Notes under the pieces: model-generated | Database searches by the model: none | Told to the model about the DNA's origin: nothing | What the model saw: the letters and a program-made list of their open reading frames with translations, nothing else | Translations under genes and position numbers: made by a program | Assembly (NCBI GenBank): GCA_004000155.1 | Contig: RCSS01000136.1 | Coordinates: forward strand, 1-21,208 | Source of the DNA: Tubulinosema ratisbonensis | Lineage: Eukaryota > Microsporidia > Tubulinosematidae | Direction of reading: 5' to 3' | Length of the DNA stretch: 21,208 bases | Part shown: positions 1-8,524 of the stretch, piece by piece | How the letters are laid out: every line of letters starts with the position of its first letter | Numbering within the stretch: position 1 is the first letter of the stretch

Positions 1-2
1 CA

Positions 3-748
3 CAAATCACTGAAGTGTTAAAAACAAATTTTAATATTCAAATTTCTTCAAAAAAAATATGTAATTTTTTTAAAAATGTGAATTATTTCAGCACCCATTC
101 GATACAAAAACCTAAGTTGTCGTCCAAAACATTACCAGTAGATTTTCTTGCTGAAAAATACATAAACTTAAGCATCTCAGAATGTCAAAAGTAATTTTTT
201 CAGACGAAGCAAAAATTAATCTAGAATACAATGATGGTAGAAGAAAAATCTGGCGTAAAATTAATGAAGGGTTAAAGGAAAAAAAATCTAAGCCAGACAG
301 TGTATTTTTATGGGGGTCCATCATGTTTTGGGTATAACGGGGTAGAAACATAGTTGTAATGAACAAATTTATGGATATGTTTCTATTTTTAGACATTTTG
401 AAAGAAAATCTTTTTGAGTCAGCTAGCAAATTAAACTTATCAGAATTCATATTTCAGCAAGACAATGATCCCAAGCATACCTCGAGACTTGTAAAAACCC
501 TTTTTGTAACCAAATCTATTTATTTTATGCCTTGGCCATCGCAGTCACCAGACTTAAATCTAATTGAACACATATGGTCTTACATAAAAAAACTAGGCAA
601 CAAAAAATATTCCAAAGAAGAATTAATAAGAGAAGTTTTAAGAATATGGCTGGAAGTACCATTAGATTTATGTAGAAAGCTTGTGATCAGTATCTAAAAT
701 CGTCTTAAAGATGTTATATTAGCAAAAGGTAAACACACAAAATATTAA
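3..748 (+). pseudogene. Decayed Tc1/mariner-type transposase, 5' end outside window
   Basis: Tc1-family DDE transposase remnant. Reading starts in frame 3 and includes a second helix-turn-helix-like stretch (ISSKKICNFFKNV) and EKYINLS. A one-base loss near 191 shifts it to frame 2, where VIFSDEAK begins the catalytic core. The three catalytic residues can be placed: Asp (gac 203-205), Asp in QQDNDPKHTS (461-463) and Glu in SPDLNLIEHIW (566-568). The last two are separated by 34 residues, the DD34E spacing of the Tc1 group. In-frame TAA codons at 335-337 and 695-697 interrupt it; after the second, the frame continues to a Tc1-like tail ending KGKHTKY and TAA at 746-748. The lesions rule out a functional product from this copy. 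The start and left terminal repeat lie outside the window, and no right terminal repeat could be identified without the left one. Confidence 0.93.
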
Positions 749-1632
749 TTAAATATGAAATTAAAAAAGTTAAACAATAAGTAATCAATTTCATTTCTTT
801 GTCAAAACTAAAAATTATTACCAATAGTTAAAAAGACTATTTATAAAAAATTTTAGTTGATTAAGGCAAAAATAACAAGCGTATTTTCCTTTTTTTATAA
901 ATTCAGGAACAATTTGATTCTTATTTATTAGCAATACTTCTAAAAATAATTATTTAAAAATATAATAAAAAAGCTAAACTGACTTATATAATATAAAAAT
1001 TGAATAAAATATAAAATAACTTTCAATATATATTAGGTTATAAAATAGACTAACATGTAATATATAAATTTTACATGTATATCTGGAATATATGGCAAAT
1101 AATGTCTTTTATAGTATTTAACACTTATCTATCTAATTTCTACTTTTGTAATATGGGTGTTTTTTTAATTGCTTACTAATTATTATGTAGAACATGAAAT
1201 AATAAACTATTTCCTTTTTTGGTTTTAAACTATTTAACCACTTACCCTGTTTTGTTTTAACTGTTATATTAATTCAAAATTAATCTAGCCTTAACATTTC
1301 GACTACATTTAGTTTAAAGTCTTTTTTGATTTGAGACAACAATAAATATAAAGAAGGGTGATTTGTTTTTGAGTTCTATTTATATGTCTGTTATATATTT
1401 AAGACCGTTATTATTGCTGGTACGTTGGTTATAATTTTGTACTATATAATTAAAATCTCAAGCATTGATATGGAAATTTTTTGTCGGAAACAAAGGATTT
1501 AGCAAACTATTCATTAACATAGAACTTTTTTCCATTTGCCTGAGTACGTTTTAAATTTGAATAGTTACACTCTTCTCTCTTTTTCCAAAGGTATTAATAG
1601 AAATTCTAGTATTAGTTTTCTCTTAAGCTAAT
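749..1632. other. Intergenic, no gene seen
   Basis: AT-rich DNA downstream of the transposase relic. I find no open frame with protein-like composition, no tRNA or rRNA signature and no convincing tandem repeat. It may contain the right end of the Tc1 element, but without the left end no terminal inverted repeat can be named. Confidence 0.6.
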
Positions 1633-1753
1633 CCTAATTATGTAGAAACATATTTTATCGTATGTTTCTTATGTTTAGGTATCTATATTATATATAGAAG
1701 GTATAGCAAACGCTCTTCGTATGGGTTTCTAATCCCCATCTAGCGAAAACCCC
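1633..1753 (+). repeat. Dispersed ~120 bp hairpin repeat, copy A
   Basis: First of three related copies (others at 4470-4590 and, inverted, 11823-11944). The shared blocks in order are TATGTAGAAACATA (from 1640), an AGGTA block (1677-1681), TATATAGAAGGTAT (from 1691) and TTCGTATGG (from 1716), ending near a CGAAAACCCC block (1744-1753). The spacing between the first and third blocks is kept within one base among copies. AGAAACATA (1644-1652) and TATGTTTCT (1661-1669) are perfect inverted repeats around an 8-nt loop; the outer arm is only partly complementary. No coding capacity is evident. Possibly a non-autonomous mobile element or a structured RNA; unassigned. Confidence 0.8.
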
Positions 1754-2781
1754 AGTTTAAGTTTCCAGTATAGTTAAATACACGTATCATTTTAAAAAAT
1801 CTTTAAAATACTAATTAATTGATTTTAAGAATTGTATCTAGTTTCAATGAAACCAGCACCCTCCCGATTTAGTAAAATTAAATAAATTTACACACTTTTT
1901 ATTAAAATTTTCTCAAAATCACGTGTGATCTATTTAATTTTTGTGTCTGATACTGTATTTTTATAATTTAAATATAATTTACGTATTTTGTCTTTTCACT
2001 TCATCAAAAAAAAAGATTTTTTATCTCTGAGTGTGCTTTGAGTTATATGTAATTTCTTGACCCTTGAGTACACGCGAAAACATAGCTTTAACAAACAAAA
2101 CTAGCAAATTACTAAATGATTATAAAAAATATTGAGACTTATAAATCTTGACTCTTTTTTGATCCTATTTTCCAAATTTATAATTGTATATTAAATCACC
2201 AGAAGCTTAATGTTTTTTATTATGGATATGAAACTATTAATCTAGAAAGTAATGTTATTCTGGTTAGTTTATAGATAAATCCGAGATAGCCCACGGATCT
2301 TAAGCTATTTTTAAAAAAACAATAAAAATTGATTAGATTGTTTATTATTTCTTTTTATAGCTTAGAATGTCCTAGTATATATATATCCTTATGAAAGATA
2401 TTACTTCATGTCAAAATGCTATTTTTGGTATTTCTTTATTTTCGAGTTGGTTTATAATAATCGCGATTTCTAGGGGTTTGACGCATCTATAACTTTTATT
2501 TTTATACATTTTTAGAAGCTTCAGATTTGAAGTATACAAACCCTTTTAAGAATTTGTTTATCATTTGTTTCTTACTTGCCAAAAATTCACATCAGCAATC
2601 TTTGAATCTGCTAAAATATCTTTTTAATAGAAGGGCTCCATGATTAGTCTGATCATTCATTTTATAAAAATCTTCTTGATTTAAATATTTACAATATTAT
2701 CTTTTTTTATAAATGTTATCAATAAATTTATGAAATTGATAATTTCTATTGTTTTATCACAAAGTTACCCTTTAAAACAAT
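1754..2781. other. Intergenic, no gene seen
   Basis: About 1 kb of AT-rich DNA before the membrane-protein gene. There is a short TA run near 2377-2388 and oligo-A/T tracts. No open frame, RNA gene or repeat shared with the rest of the window was recognised apart from the CCC motif close to the downstream start. Confidence 0.6.
2768..2770 (+). promoter_or_regulatory. CCC-type start-proximal motif
   Basis: A CCC run (context TTACCCTTT) lies 11 nt before the ATG at 2782 in otherwise very AT-rich DNA. CCC- or GGG-like motifs close to start codons are described as expression signals in microsporidia. That this one is functional is inferred from position and from similar motifs before other genes here. 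Confidence 0.45.
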
Positions 2782-3609
2782 ATGAAAAAAAGAAATATAA
2801 ACATTAAAGATCAATCTCAAAATGCGACTTTTACTTTACAAAGTTTTCTACAAGATAACACAAAAGATTTTATTTTAAACGAATATTCACTAATGTTTAT
2901 CTTTTTAGAAAGTTTATATTTGTTACATTTGATTATACGACTAGACTATACCTCTTTTTCTCAAAATGCTTACGCTTTATTTTCAAGACTACAACTTGCA
3001 ATTTTAATACTTTTGTTAATTTTTAGAGTGCTTTGCGCAAAATATAAATACAAAATATATAAAATAATTACTATTTGGATAATAATATTGTTCATTTACT
3101 CGTTTTTTAAATTTATCATTTTTTTAATAATTACAATTATATTCGACTCTTATCAACTATTAACTCACGTAATCAATAATCAGAGTATTTTAACAATTGA
3201 ATTACTTTTTTTATTTTTTCTATACCTAATTTTGTTTTTAGGAACATCAAAAATATTTTTTAGCGAATTAAAAACCTTAAAAAACAAAGTATTAATATTA
3301 GAATTTAGTGTAATATTTCTCAGCTTTGTTTTAATTTTATTATATTTATTTTCTCTTTTTAATTTTAGAGACTCACCTTACATGGAAATTTTAATTTTTG
3401 TTTTTATTTTTCATACACTAACCACAATACTAATGCCTTTTTTATTTATAAAAAGAGTTAAAGAAAAGGAAAACATGAAAATATTTTTCTATATGTATTT
3501 TATAGTCAAAATGTTTTTAACAAAAATAATCTTGTTCAAGTTTCTGACTGATTATTTTATCTTTGAGCACAGGTTAAACAAACCCCTTTTTAAACTTTTA
3601 TGTTCTTAA
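2782..3609 (+). CDS. Orphan multi-spanning membrane protein
   Basis: A 275-residue protein of unknown function that I cannot place in a family. A charged and polar N-terminal segment (about residues 1-33) is followed by about seven hydrophobic segments, roughly at 35-53, 62-86, 93-121, 135-160, 168-194, 199-222 and 233-260, so it is almost certainly an integral membrane protein. No cleavable signal peptide is obvious. The loop 222-232 is basic (KRVKEKEN) and probably cytoplasmic. The first ATG is preceded at 11 nt by a CCC motif, which supports this start. Codon use is as A/T-biased as the flanks, so the high Phe/Leu/Ile content partly reflects base composition; the length and regular spacing of the segments argue for a real gene. 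It could be a lineage-specific transporter or receptor-like protein, but nothing in the sequence decides this. Confidence 0.75.
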   Translation: MKKRNINIKDQSQNATFTLQSFLQDNTKDFILNEYSLMFIFLESLYLLHLIIRLDYTSFSQNAYALFSRLQLAILILLLIFRVLCAKYKYKIYKIITIWIIILFIYSFFKFIIFLIITIIFDSYQLLTHVINNQSILTIELLFLFFLYLILFLGTSKIFFSELKTLKNKVLILEFSVIFLSFVLILLYLFSLFNFRDSPYMEILIFVFIFHTLTTILMPFLFIKRVKEKENMKIFFYMYFIVKMFLTKIILFKFLTDYFIFEHRLNKPLFKLLCS

Positions 3610-4469
3610 GAGATTATAATGCAGTTAAAATAAATATTTATATTTTTATACAATTTTATACCTTTTTTATAATAAAGATTATTTTTAAATAGATTTTTAA
3701 TATTTGCTATTGATTTCAAACATTATTTGCATTAAAAATAACGATTTTATTAGGCTTGTCTGTTATGTGTGTTTCGTTTGGTTGATAATAACAAAGTTGT
3801 GCTGTTTTTTTGCGACAAAAACTTTAAGTTTATAAATTGATTTTTCATTTATGGAACAATTTGAAATAAAATTAGTTTAAGTTTTATAAAAACTTGCAAT
3901 TAACCTTTGTGTACTTTTATATTTTTACAATATTATACACTAAAAATTGTATTTTTTTAATTGCTATTAAACATTTAATCTTCTCATTACTTAAATTTCT
4001 TTTTTAATGTTGTCATGTTCACCAGGGCTCTCTGCGTACAAGAGATGCCTCAGGTAAAAAGACTCTATGTTTTTCAAAATTAAATATTTTGTTGTTTGTT
4101 TTATTAAATCTTTTTTTTTCTCCCATGGCTTCTTAGGGGTTTATATTATTTATTTATTAAAACATAAATAAATAAAATAAACTAATTGAGTAAGGTATTA
4201 CAAATGTATTTTTTCTATCTCAAAAAAGATCTTCGAAGCGACTTAATGCTCAATATAGAAAAACAATATTATATTTTCATCTATAAAAAAATTTTATGAT
4301 TTATGATTGCAATATAACATTATTTAAAATTTTCTTCTTTTTTAAAATTAACTTTTCATAAAATTTATACCTGTAACCAAAGCCTGAAAGGTAAGATAGA
4401 CGTGGGCAGTCAATAGAGTGCATGGGATGGGTTTTAGCGGTTGAAAGGCTCGTTGTATTTTGAGCTATA
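3610..4469. other. Intergenic with two GC-richer islands
   Basis: Non-coding AT-rich DNA. Two short stretches stand out by composition: about 4014-4058 (contains TCTCT and AGAGA as a 5-bp inverted repeat with a 7-nt loop) and about 4379-4456 (contains GTGCATGGGATGGG, next to repeat copy B). Short ATG frames in the first island stop after 16-22 codons. Neither island matches an RNA family I can support. Confidence 0.5.
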
Positions 4470-4590
4470 CCTAATTATGTAGAAACATATCTTACCTTAT
4501 GTTTCTCTTAATTAGGTATTATACTTTATATAGAAGGTATATCGATAAAATATTCGTATGGATTTCCCATCCTTAGGCAACAAAAAACAG
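4470..4590 (+). repeat. Dispersed ~120 bp hairpin repeat, copy B (best-preserved hairpin)
   Basis: Same orientation as copy A. Here the fold-back is almost complete: outer arms ACCTAATTA (4469-4477) and TAATTAGGT (4509-4517) and inner arms AGAAACATA (4481-4489) and TATGTTTCT (4498-4506) are each perfect 9-bp complements, separated by a 3/2-nt internal loop and closed by an 8-nt loop. The shared blocks TATATAGAAGGTATA (from 4529) and TTCGTATGG (from 4553) follow with the same spacing as in A. It starts next to a GC-richer island and ends 11 bp before a Tc1-like relic on the opposite strand. The intact stems suggest this is the youngest of the three copies. Confidence 0.85.
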
Positions 4591-4601
4591 TTCCGATCCT
4601 C

Positions 4602-4805
4602 TTATTTGTATTTTTGACTGATATAAGACTTTTTACACGGATTATAAGCATGAGTGCCAACATCTTTTAAAGCGATTCTGATCTTGTGCGATCTGCATGG
4701 ATTTTTCTTGCTTTTTTTAGCATTTTTCTAAGAGATACCATTATTCATGCTCGAATGGTTTTCCTTCATTTTGAAAAATTCAATATCAAAACTGCCAAGA
4801 ATCAT
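4602..4805 (-). pseudogene. Relic of a second Tc1-like transposase, DNA-binding region
   Basis: Read on the minus strand from an ATG at 4805, one frame runs 68 codons to TAA at 4602-4604, with one internal TAG at 4728-4730. Its second half, SHKIRIALKDVGTHAYNP followed by CKKSYISQK, has the layout of the second helix-turn-helix and linker of Tc1 transposases (Tirr.L...G..ay.p.KKP.iS.k). It also aligns with the same region of the relic at 3-748 (SSKKICNFFKNV ... KPKLSSK). No catalytic domain follows: the frame ends and repeat copy B lies just beyond, so the relic is truncated there. The two relics are divergent and not copies of one recent element. A plus-strand frame over 4686-4883 is a shadow. 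Assignment is by eye and needs a profile search. Confidence 0.55.
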
Positions 4806-4883
4806 CGTAATCAAATTCTATTGTTTGTTATAAAATACCTGTTTTCTTGTATTGTTAAATATTCTTACCTATTTGTACAATAA

Positions 4884-5772
4884 AATTTACTTGAAAAATT
4901 AATCTACTTATGAAAATACTTACTTTTAAAGTGTTATTAATATTACTTTCTTCTAAAAGCTAATGTTTTTATCTATATTGTCAAGATTTAAGACATTCAT
5001 AACATAAGACAACTTAAAAAAATTTTTTAAAACGCTTTATTTATTTTTAAAATATACTTAAATCAATGCTATTTGAAATTTTTTTCTTTTTTCCAGATAT
5101 AATTAAACCAATATATATCTATTTATAAAATATTTTTTCCTTCTTAAAAACTTTTTAGTTGAAATTTAATTTTTTTTCTTTGGGTAACTGTTTTTTTTCT
5201 TCTTTTTTATATACGACACACGTTTATAGACAAGAAGATAATATAATCAATTAAAAATTTATTTTAATAAAACAAAATATAAAAAACATATTTTACAAAT
5301 TTTTAACCAAATAAATTGTATTTTATGCTTTGTTTTAACTGATTAAATTCTATATGAACTATTAATTCTAAATTAATAAATAAAGCTAGTGGTAAAATAT
5401 CAAATTAGACACATTGGTAGTTAAATTCTAAAAGGAAAATAAATTTGAAATATTTTCTCTATGTACTTAATTGCCTTATTTGAATATAGTCTTTAAAGAT
5501 CGACGTCAAAGTTTTTATTAATCCTTTAATCTAAGAAACATAATAATTAAAATATATAGCAACTAAAGAAATTGTTTTTCTAAGATTATTTATGTTTTTT
5601 AAAAAATTTTTTGAATTTTCATATTCAACTTTTTTAATTAAAGGTACATTTTTTTAAAAAATTTTTGACTTTTAGATATAAAAAGATTCTTCGAATTTTT
5701 AATACATGTTATTATTATATTACTACTTCTTATCAATATTAACTATATATTCAAAAAGAAAATAAAATCATC
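4884..5772. other. Intergenic upstream of the transporter gene
   Basis: AT-rich, no open frame or RNA gene recognised. A palindromic A/T block of the form TTTTTTAAAAAATTTTT occurs twice (about 5591-5610 and 5649-5667), 100-180 nt before the transporter ATG. Whether it has a promoter role cannot be judged in DNA of this composition. No CCC or GGG run lies close to the ATG. Confidence 0.5.
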
Positions 5773-7134
5773 ATGGGGGCTTCAGAGACAGTTCAAAAAT
5801 TAAATAATTTTGATGCAATACGGGCACTGGTATCATGTATGTTTGGTGTAGGTGTGCTTACTGTCCCTAGAACTTTTGAATTAGCTGGCGTTTTAGGAGG
5901 TCTTTTGTGTTTAGGTCTGAGTTGTCTTGTAACTTTATCAACTTGCTATTTTCTTTGTGAATCAACAAGGAGAGAAAAGAGTAAAGCACGCACAGATGAA
6001 GGAAAACCTAAAGAAATCACTTATGCATCTCTTGTAAAAAATTTAAACAAAAAATTTGCTCCAAAAATTTTAAACATCATTACGGTTTTGATTTGTTATT
6101 TGACTACTTTGGCGTATTTTTTATTTTTAGTTAATTTTGTTTCAATTCTAATCAGGCAATTTCCTTTTCAAGATTTAAAAAATCATATACTTTTTGATTA
6201 TGTCTTAAGGGCGATACTATCATTAATTTTTACTATAATATTAGGATCGGTTACCGTTTTTATTGATTCTATTCAAAGACTATCAAAGTTGGGTTATGCA
6301 ACCTTAATTGGTGTATTCGGAAGTTTATTTTTGGTATTAGGGTTCTCATTTTTTATCAAAAATCCGTTTAATTCATTTTCTCTTTTAGGAGAAGCACAAT
6401 TATTTGCTGCTATTCCTTCTTTTATATTTGCTACCTGTTGTCAGACATTAGTTGTAGTAATTTATTTAAACTTAAAGATACCAACTAAAAACAATGTTAT
6501 TTCTGTTTTATCATCGAGTGTTTTAATCGCATTCTTGGCTTATGGATTTATAGGCGTGTGTGGATATTATGTTATTGGAAGATTAGGAGCTATGGATTTT
6601 TTATCTATAATGATTGATAAACAATCTCTTTTTATGAAATCTTTAAGTCCTCTTTATCAAAGTATAGTCTTTTATTCCACACTTCCAGTTGTATTGTTGT
6701 TTATAATAGGGCTCTGTGGATCATTTGCAAGCCAGAATTTTGTAGGTAGAAATTCGTTGTTAGAACTTATCCGCGGTAACGAGAATGCAACATTAAAAGA
6801 TCGATTCAAAATAGCTGTAATACAATTTTTAATCTATAGTCTGATTGCTATTTTCAACATACCAGCCAATTTGATTGTATCCCTCGTTGGCGCAACAGCA
6901 ATGCCATTTGTCTGCATAATATTTCCATCAATTTTATATGCAAGAAGATTTTTACAAAAAAAAAGAACTTTGTTGATTTTGCCGTCTTTGCTATGTTTGT
7001 TTGGAATTTTAGTATTTTTCTATTCTACTATCCAAACGATAAAATTAGCCGTGCTTGGAGATGGATTTTCTTCTTTGAATAATACATCATTTAATTCAAC
7101 AGAATTATTTTTGAACTCGACTCTTAATAATTAA
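5773..7134 (+). CDS. Amino acid transporter of the AAAP/Avt (SLC32/36/38-like) family
   Basis: A 453-residue integral membrane permease, probably moving neutral amino acids across the vacuolar or plasma membrane; family members are proton- or sodium-coupled or facilitative exporters. About eleven membrane segments can be drawn, roughly at residues 16-38, 41-63, 98-127, 143-166, 173-196, 210-232, 243-269, 293-318, 347-367, 369-391 and 398-424. The first carries the family hallmark SCMFGVGVLTVPRTFELAG (discontinuous first helix, usual form GxGvLxlPyaf). VGATAMPFVCIIFPSILYA near 372-390 matches the usual S/VGA...P..LY stretch. Length fits Avt proteins with a short N-terminus. The C-terminal tail has three N-X-S/T sequons (437, 441, 448); an odd number of spans would place it opposite the N-terminus, but microsporidia are thought to lack N-glycosylation. 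The ATG is the first in frame and family similarity begins about 13 residues in. Substrate and subtype are inferred only. Confidence 0.88.
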   Translation: MGASETVQKLNNFDAIRALVSCMFGVGVLTVPRTFELAGVLGGLLCLGLSCLVTLSTCYFLCESTRREKSKARTDEGKPKEITYASLVKNLNKKFAPKILNIITVLICYLTTLAYFLFLVNFVSILIRQFPFQDLKNHILFDYVLRAILSLIFTIILGSVTVFIDSIQRLSKLGYATLIGVFGSLFLVLGFSFFIKNPFNSFSLLGEAQLFAAIPSFIFATCCQTLVVVIYLNLKIPTKNNVISVLSSSVLIAFLAYGFIGVCGYYVIGRLGAMDFLSIMIDKQSLFMKSLSPLYQSIVFYSTLPVVLLFIIGLCGSFASQNFVGRNSLLELIRGNENATLKDRFKIAVIQFLIYSLIAIFNIPANLIVSLVGATAMPFVCIIFPSILYARRFLQKKRTLLILPSLLCLFGILVFFYSTIQTIKLAVLGDGFSSLNNTSFNSTELFLNSTLNN

Positions 7135-8524
7135 ATTAGTATTTATTCAAACTTGTTTGTTTTAAAATATATTCACACAAAAAAATTTAATTTTTTCGAG
7201 CCAAAACTTTAGTAAATTTTTATACTTTTGAGTGATTAAAAATACAAACTTTATTTAAAAATAAAAACTCTCTAGTAATTTTTAGAGCAAATCATTAGGA
7301 TTTCTTTAATGATTGAATAAGCTTTTTGTTTTATTTGCTTTTTTCAATATTTACATTTTATTTAAGAAAATCAGATTTTTCAAAAATAACAAATTTATTT
7401 TTTAAAATTTAATTTTTTGAGATAAATGTAAATAGGCTATAAATTAGCAAAAAACTCATTTTAATCTCAAGATTTTAGAGAATTAGAATAAATATACATT
7501 TTTAATACTTTTTTAAAAAATATTTTGACAAAAGTTTGTTAACAAATAAAAGATCATTTTATTTAATTAACTATTATAAAAAATTTAATTTTACTAATTA
7601 AAATTTAGAGTACCGTATCTTTTTTTAACAAAAGTTTATAAATGATTAGTTAAATTGTATTTAACTACCTGGAATGATAAAAGATACCAGCATTATTATA
7701 TTAAAAAAATAAAATATTCAAATAAATTATCAACCCCTTTAGAGAGATGAGATAGGTCAGATAAAAGAAAGCAACGAATAGCATAATGCCCCAAAGACAT
7801 CCAGGATACCGGAGAAAAGTAAGTGAAGTTTTTAGCAAATAGTACAAATAATAAATAAAAGTAGCTTTAATTATTTAACTATTAAGCGAGAACGCGGTAA
7901 TATTTTTTAAAACTAAATAATAGTTAATTTACAGATATAAAAAAGTTTTAATGATAACAAAAAAGTAATATGTAGATGATTATTGTTTAGATTTTTTAAA
8001 TACAATTGTCCTTCTTAAAACTGAGATACATTTTTATTTTTAAGTAAACTCTTTATTTATAAAATAAGTGATTTTTTTACTGATAAGTTGAAATCATTTT
8101 TTTCTTTCTTCTTTAAAAATTATGAGTAAAAGTATTAATATTACAATATAGAATAAAATTATAGCACAAAGATATAAATTTTGATATTAAAAGTGTTGCT
8201 AAATTAAAATAAACTTTGATTATTTATAAGATTATTTTGTCTTATAAAAATTAGAAAAAATAAACAATTAATTTTATAAATTTACATTAGCTTATTAATC
8301 TAAAAATCAAATCTTTTTACATAAAATCAGCAAAATTGTCAATAAATCTTTAAAATATTTACTAAAAAAATATCTTTTCAAATTATATGTTATAAAAAAT
8401 AAAGTTAAAAAACTATAGATTCAGAAAAAATTTACATATAAATAAAAACTTAGTTGTTTTGTTAAACACTGAAAAATAAATGAAATGATTTTTATATAAA
8501 AAATACATTAATTTTTGTTGTTCT
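7135..8524. other. Intergenic with one GC-richer island
   Basis: 1.4 kb of AT-rich DNA between the convergent ends of the transporter and Rho exchange-factor genes. The only compositional anomaly is the island at about 7735-7820, listed separately. I see no other open frame, repeat or RNA gene. Confidence 0.55.
7735..7820. other. GC-richer island of unknown nature
   Basis: An 85-bp stretch of nearly balanced composition inside AT-rich DNA. It opens with CAACCCC, and an ATG follows 9 nt after the C run, as in genes of this window, but that frame stops at the third codon. A second ATG at 7785 gives a short frame (MPQRHPGYRRK) that runs into GTAAGT, a canonical 5' splice-site sequence, and stops 7 codons later. 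Possibilities are the first exon of a small spliced gene, a non-coding RNA or a decayed gene. The part AGCATAATGCCCC is superficially like U6 snRNA, but the ACAGAGA box is missing. Confidence 0.3.

Noticed and set aside
112..450. Minus-strand 112-codon open frame
   Set aside because: It is antisense to the transposase relic, whose plus-strand motifs (SDE, QDND, SPDLN..E) are unmistakable.
4379..4456. tRNA or intact 5S rRNA
   Set aside because: Terminal stem is only 5 bp, no T-loop GTTCRA-type sequence, and the 5' part of a 5S rRNA is missing.
4686..4883. Plus-strand 65-codon open frame
   Set aside because: Antisense to the Tc1-like minus-strand relic at 4602-4805; no motif or start signal of its own.
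5591..5667. Palindromic A/T blocks as transporter promoter
   Set aside because: Such T6A6T5 palindromes are expected often in sequence of this composition; no independent support.
7735..7820. U6 snRNA
   Set aside because: AGCATAATGCCCC...AGGAT is superficially U6-like, but the ACAGAGA box and the internal stem-loop pairing are missing.
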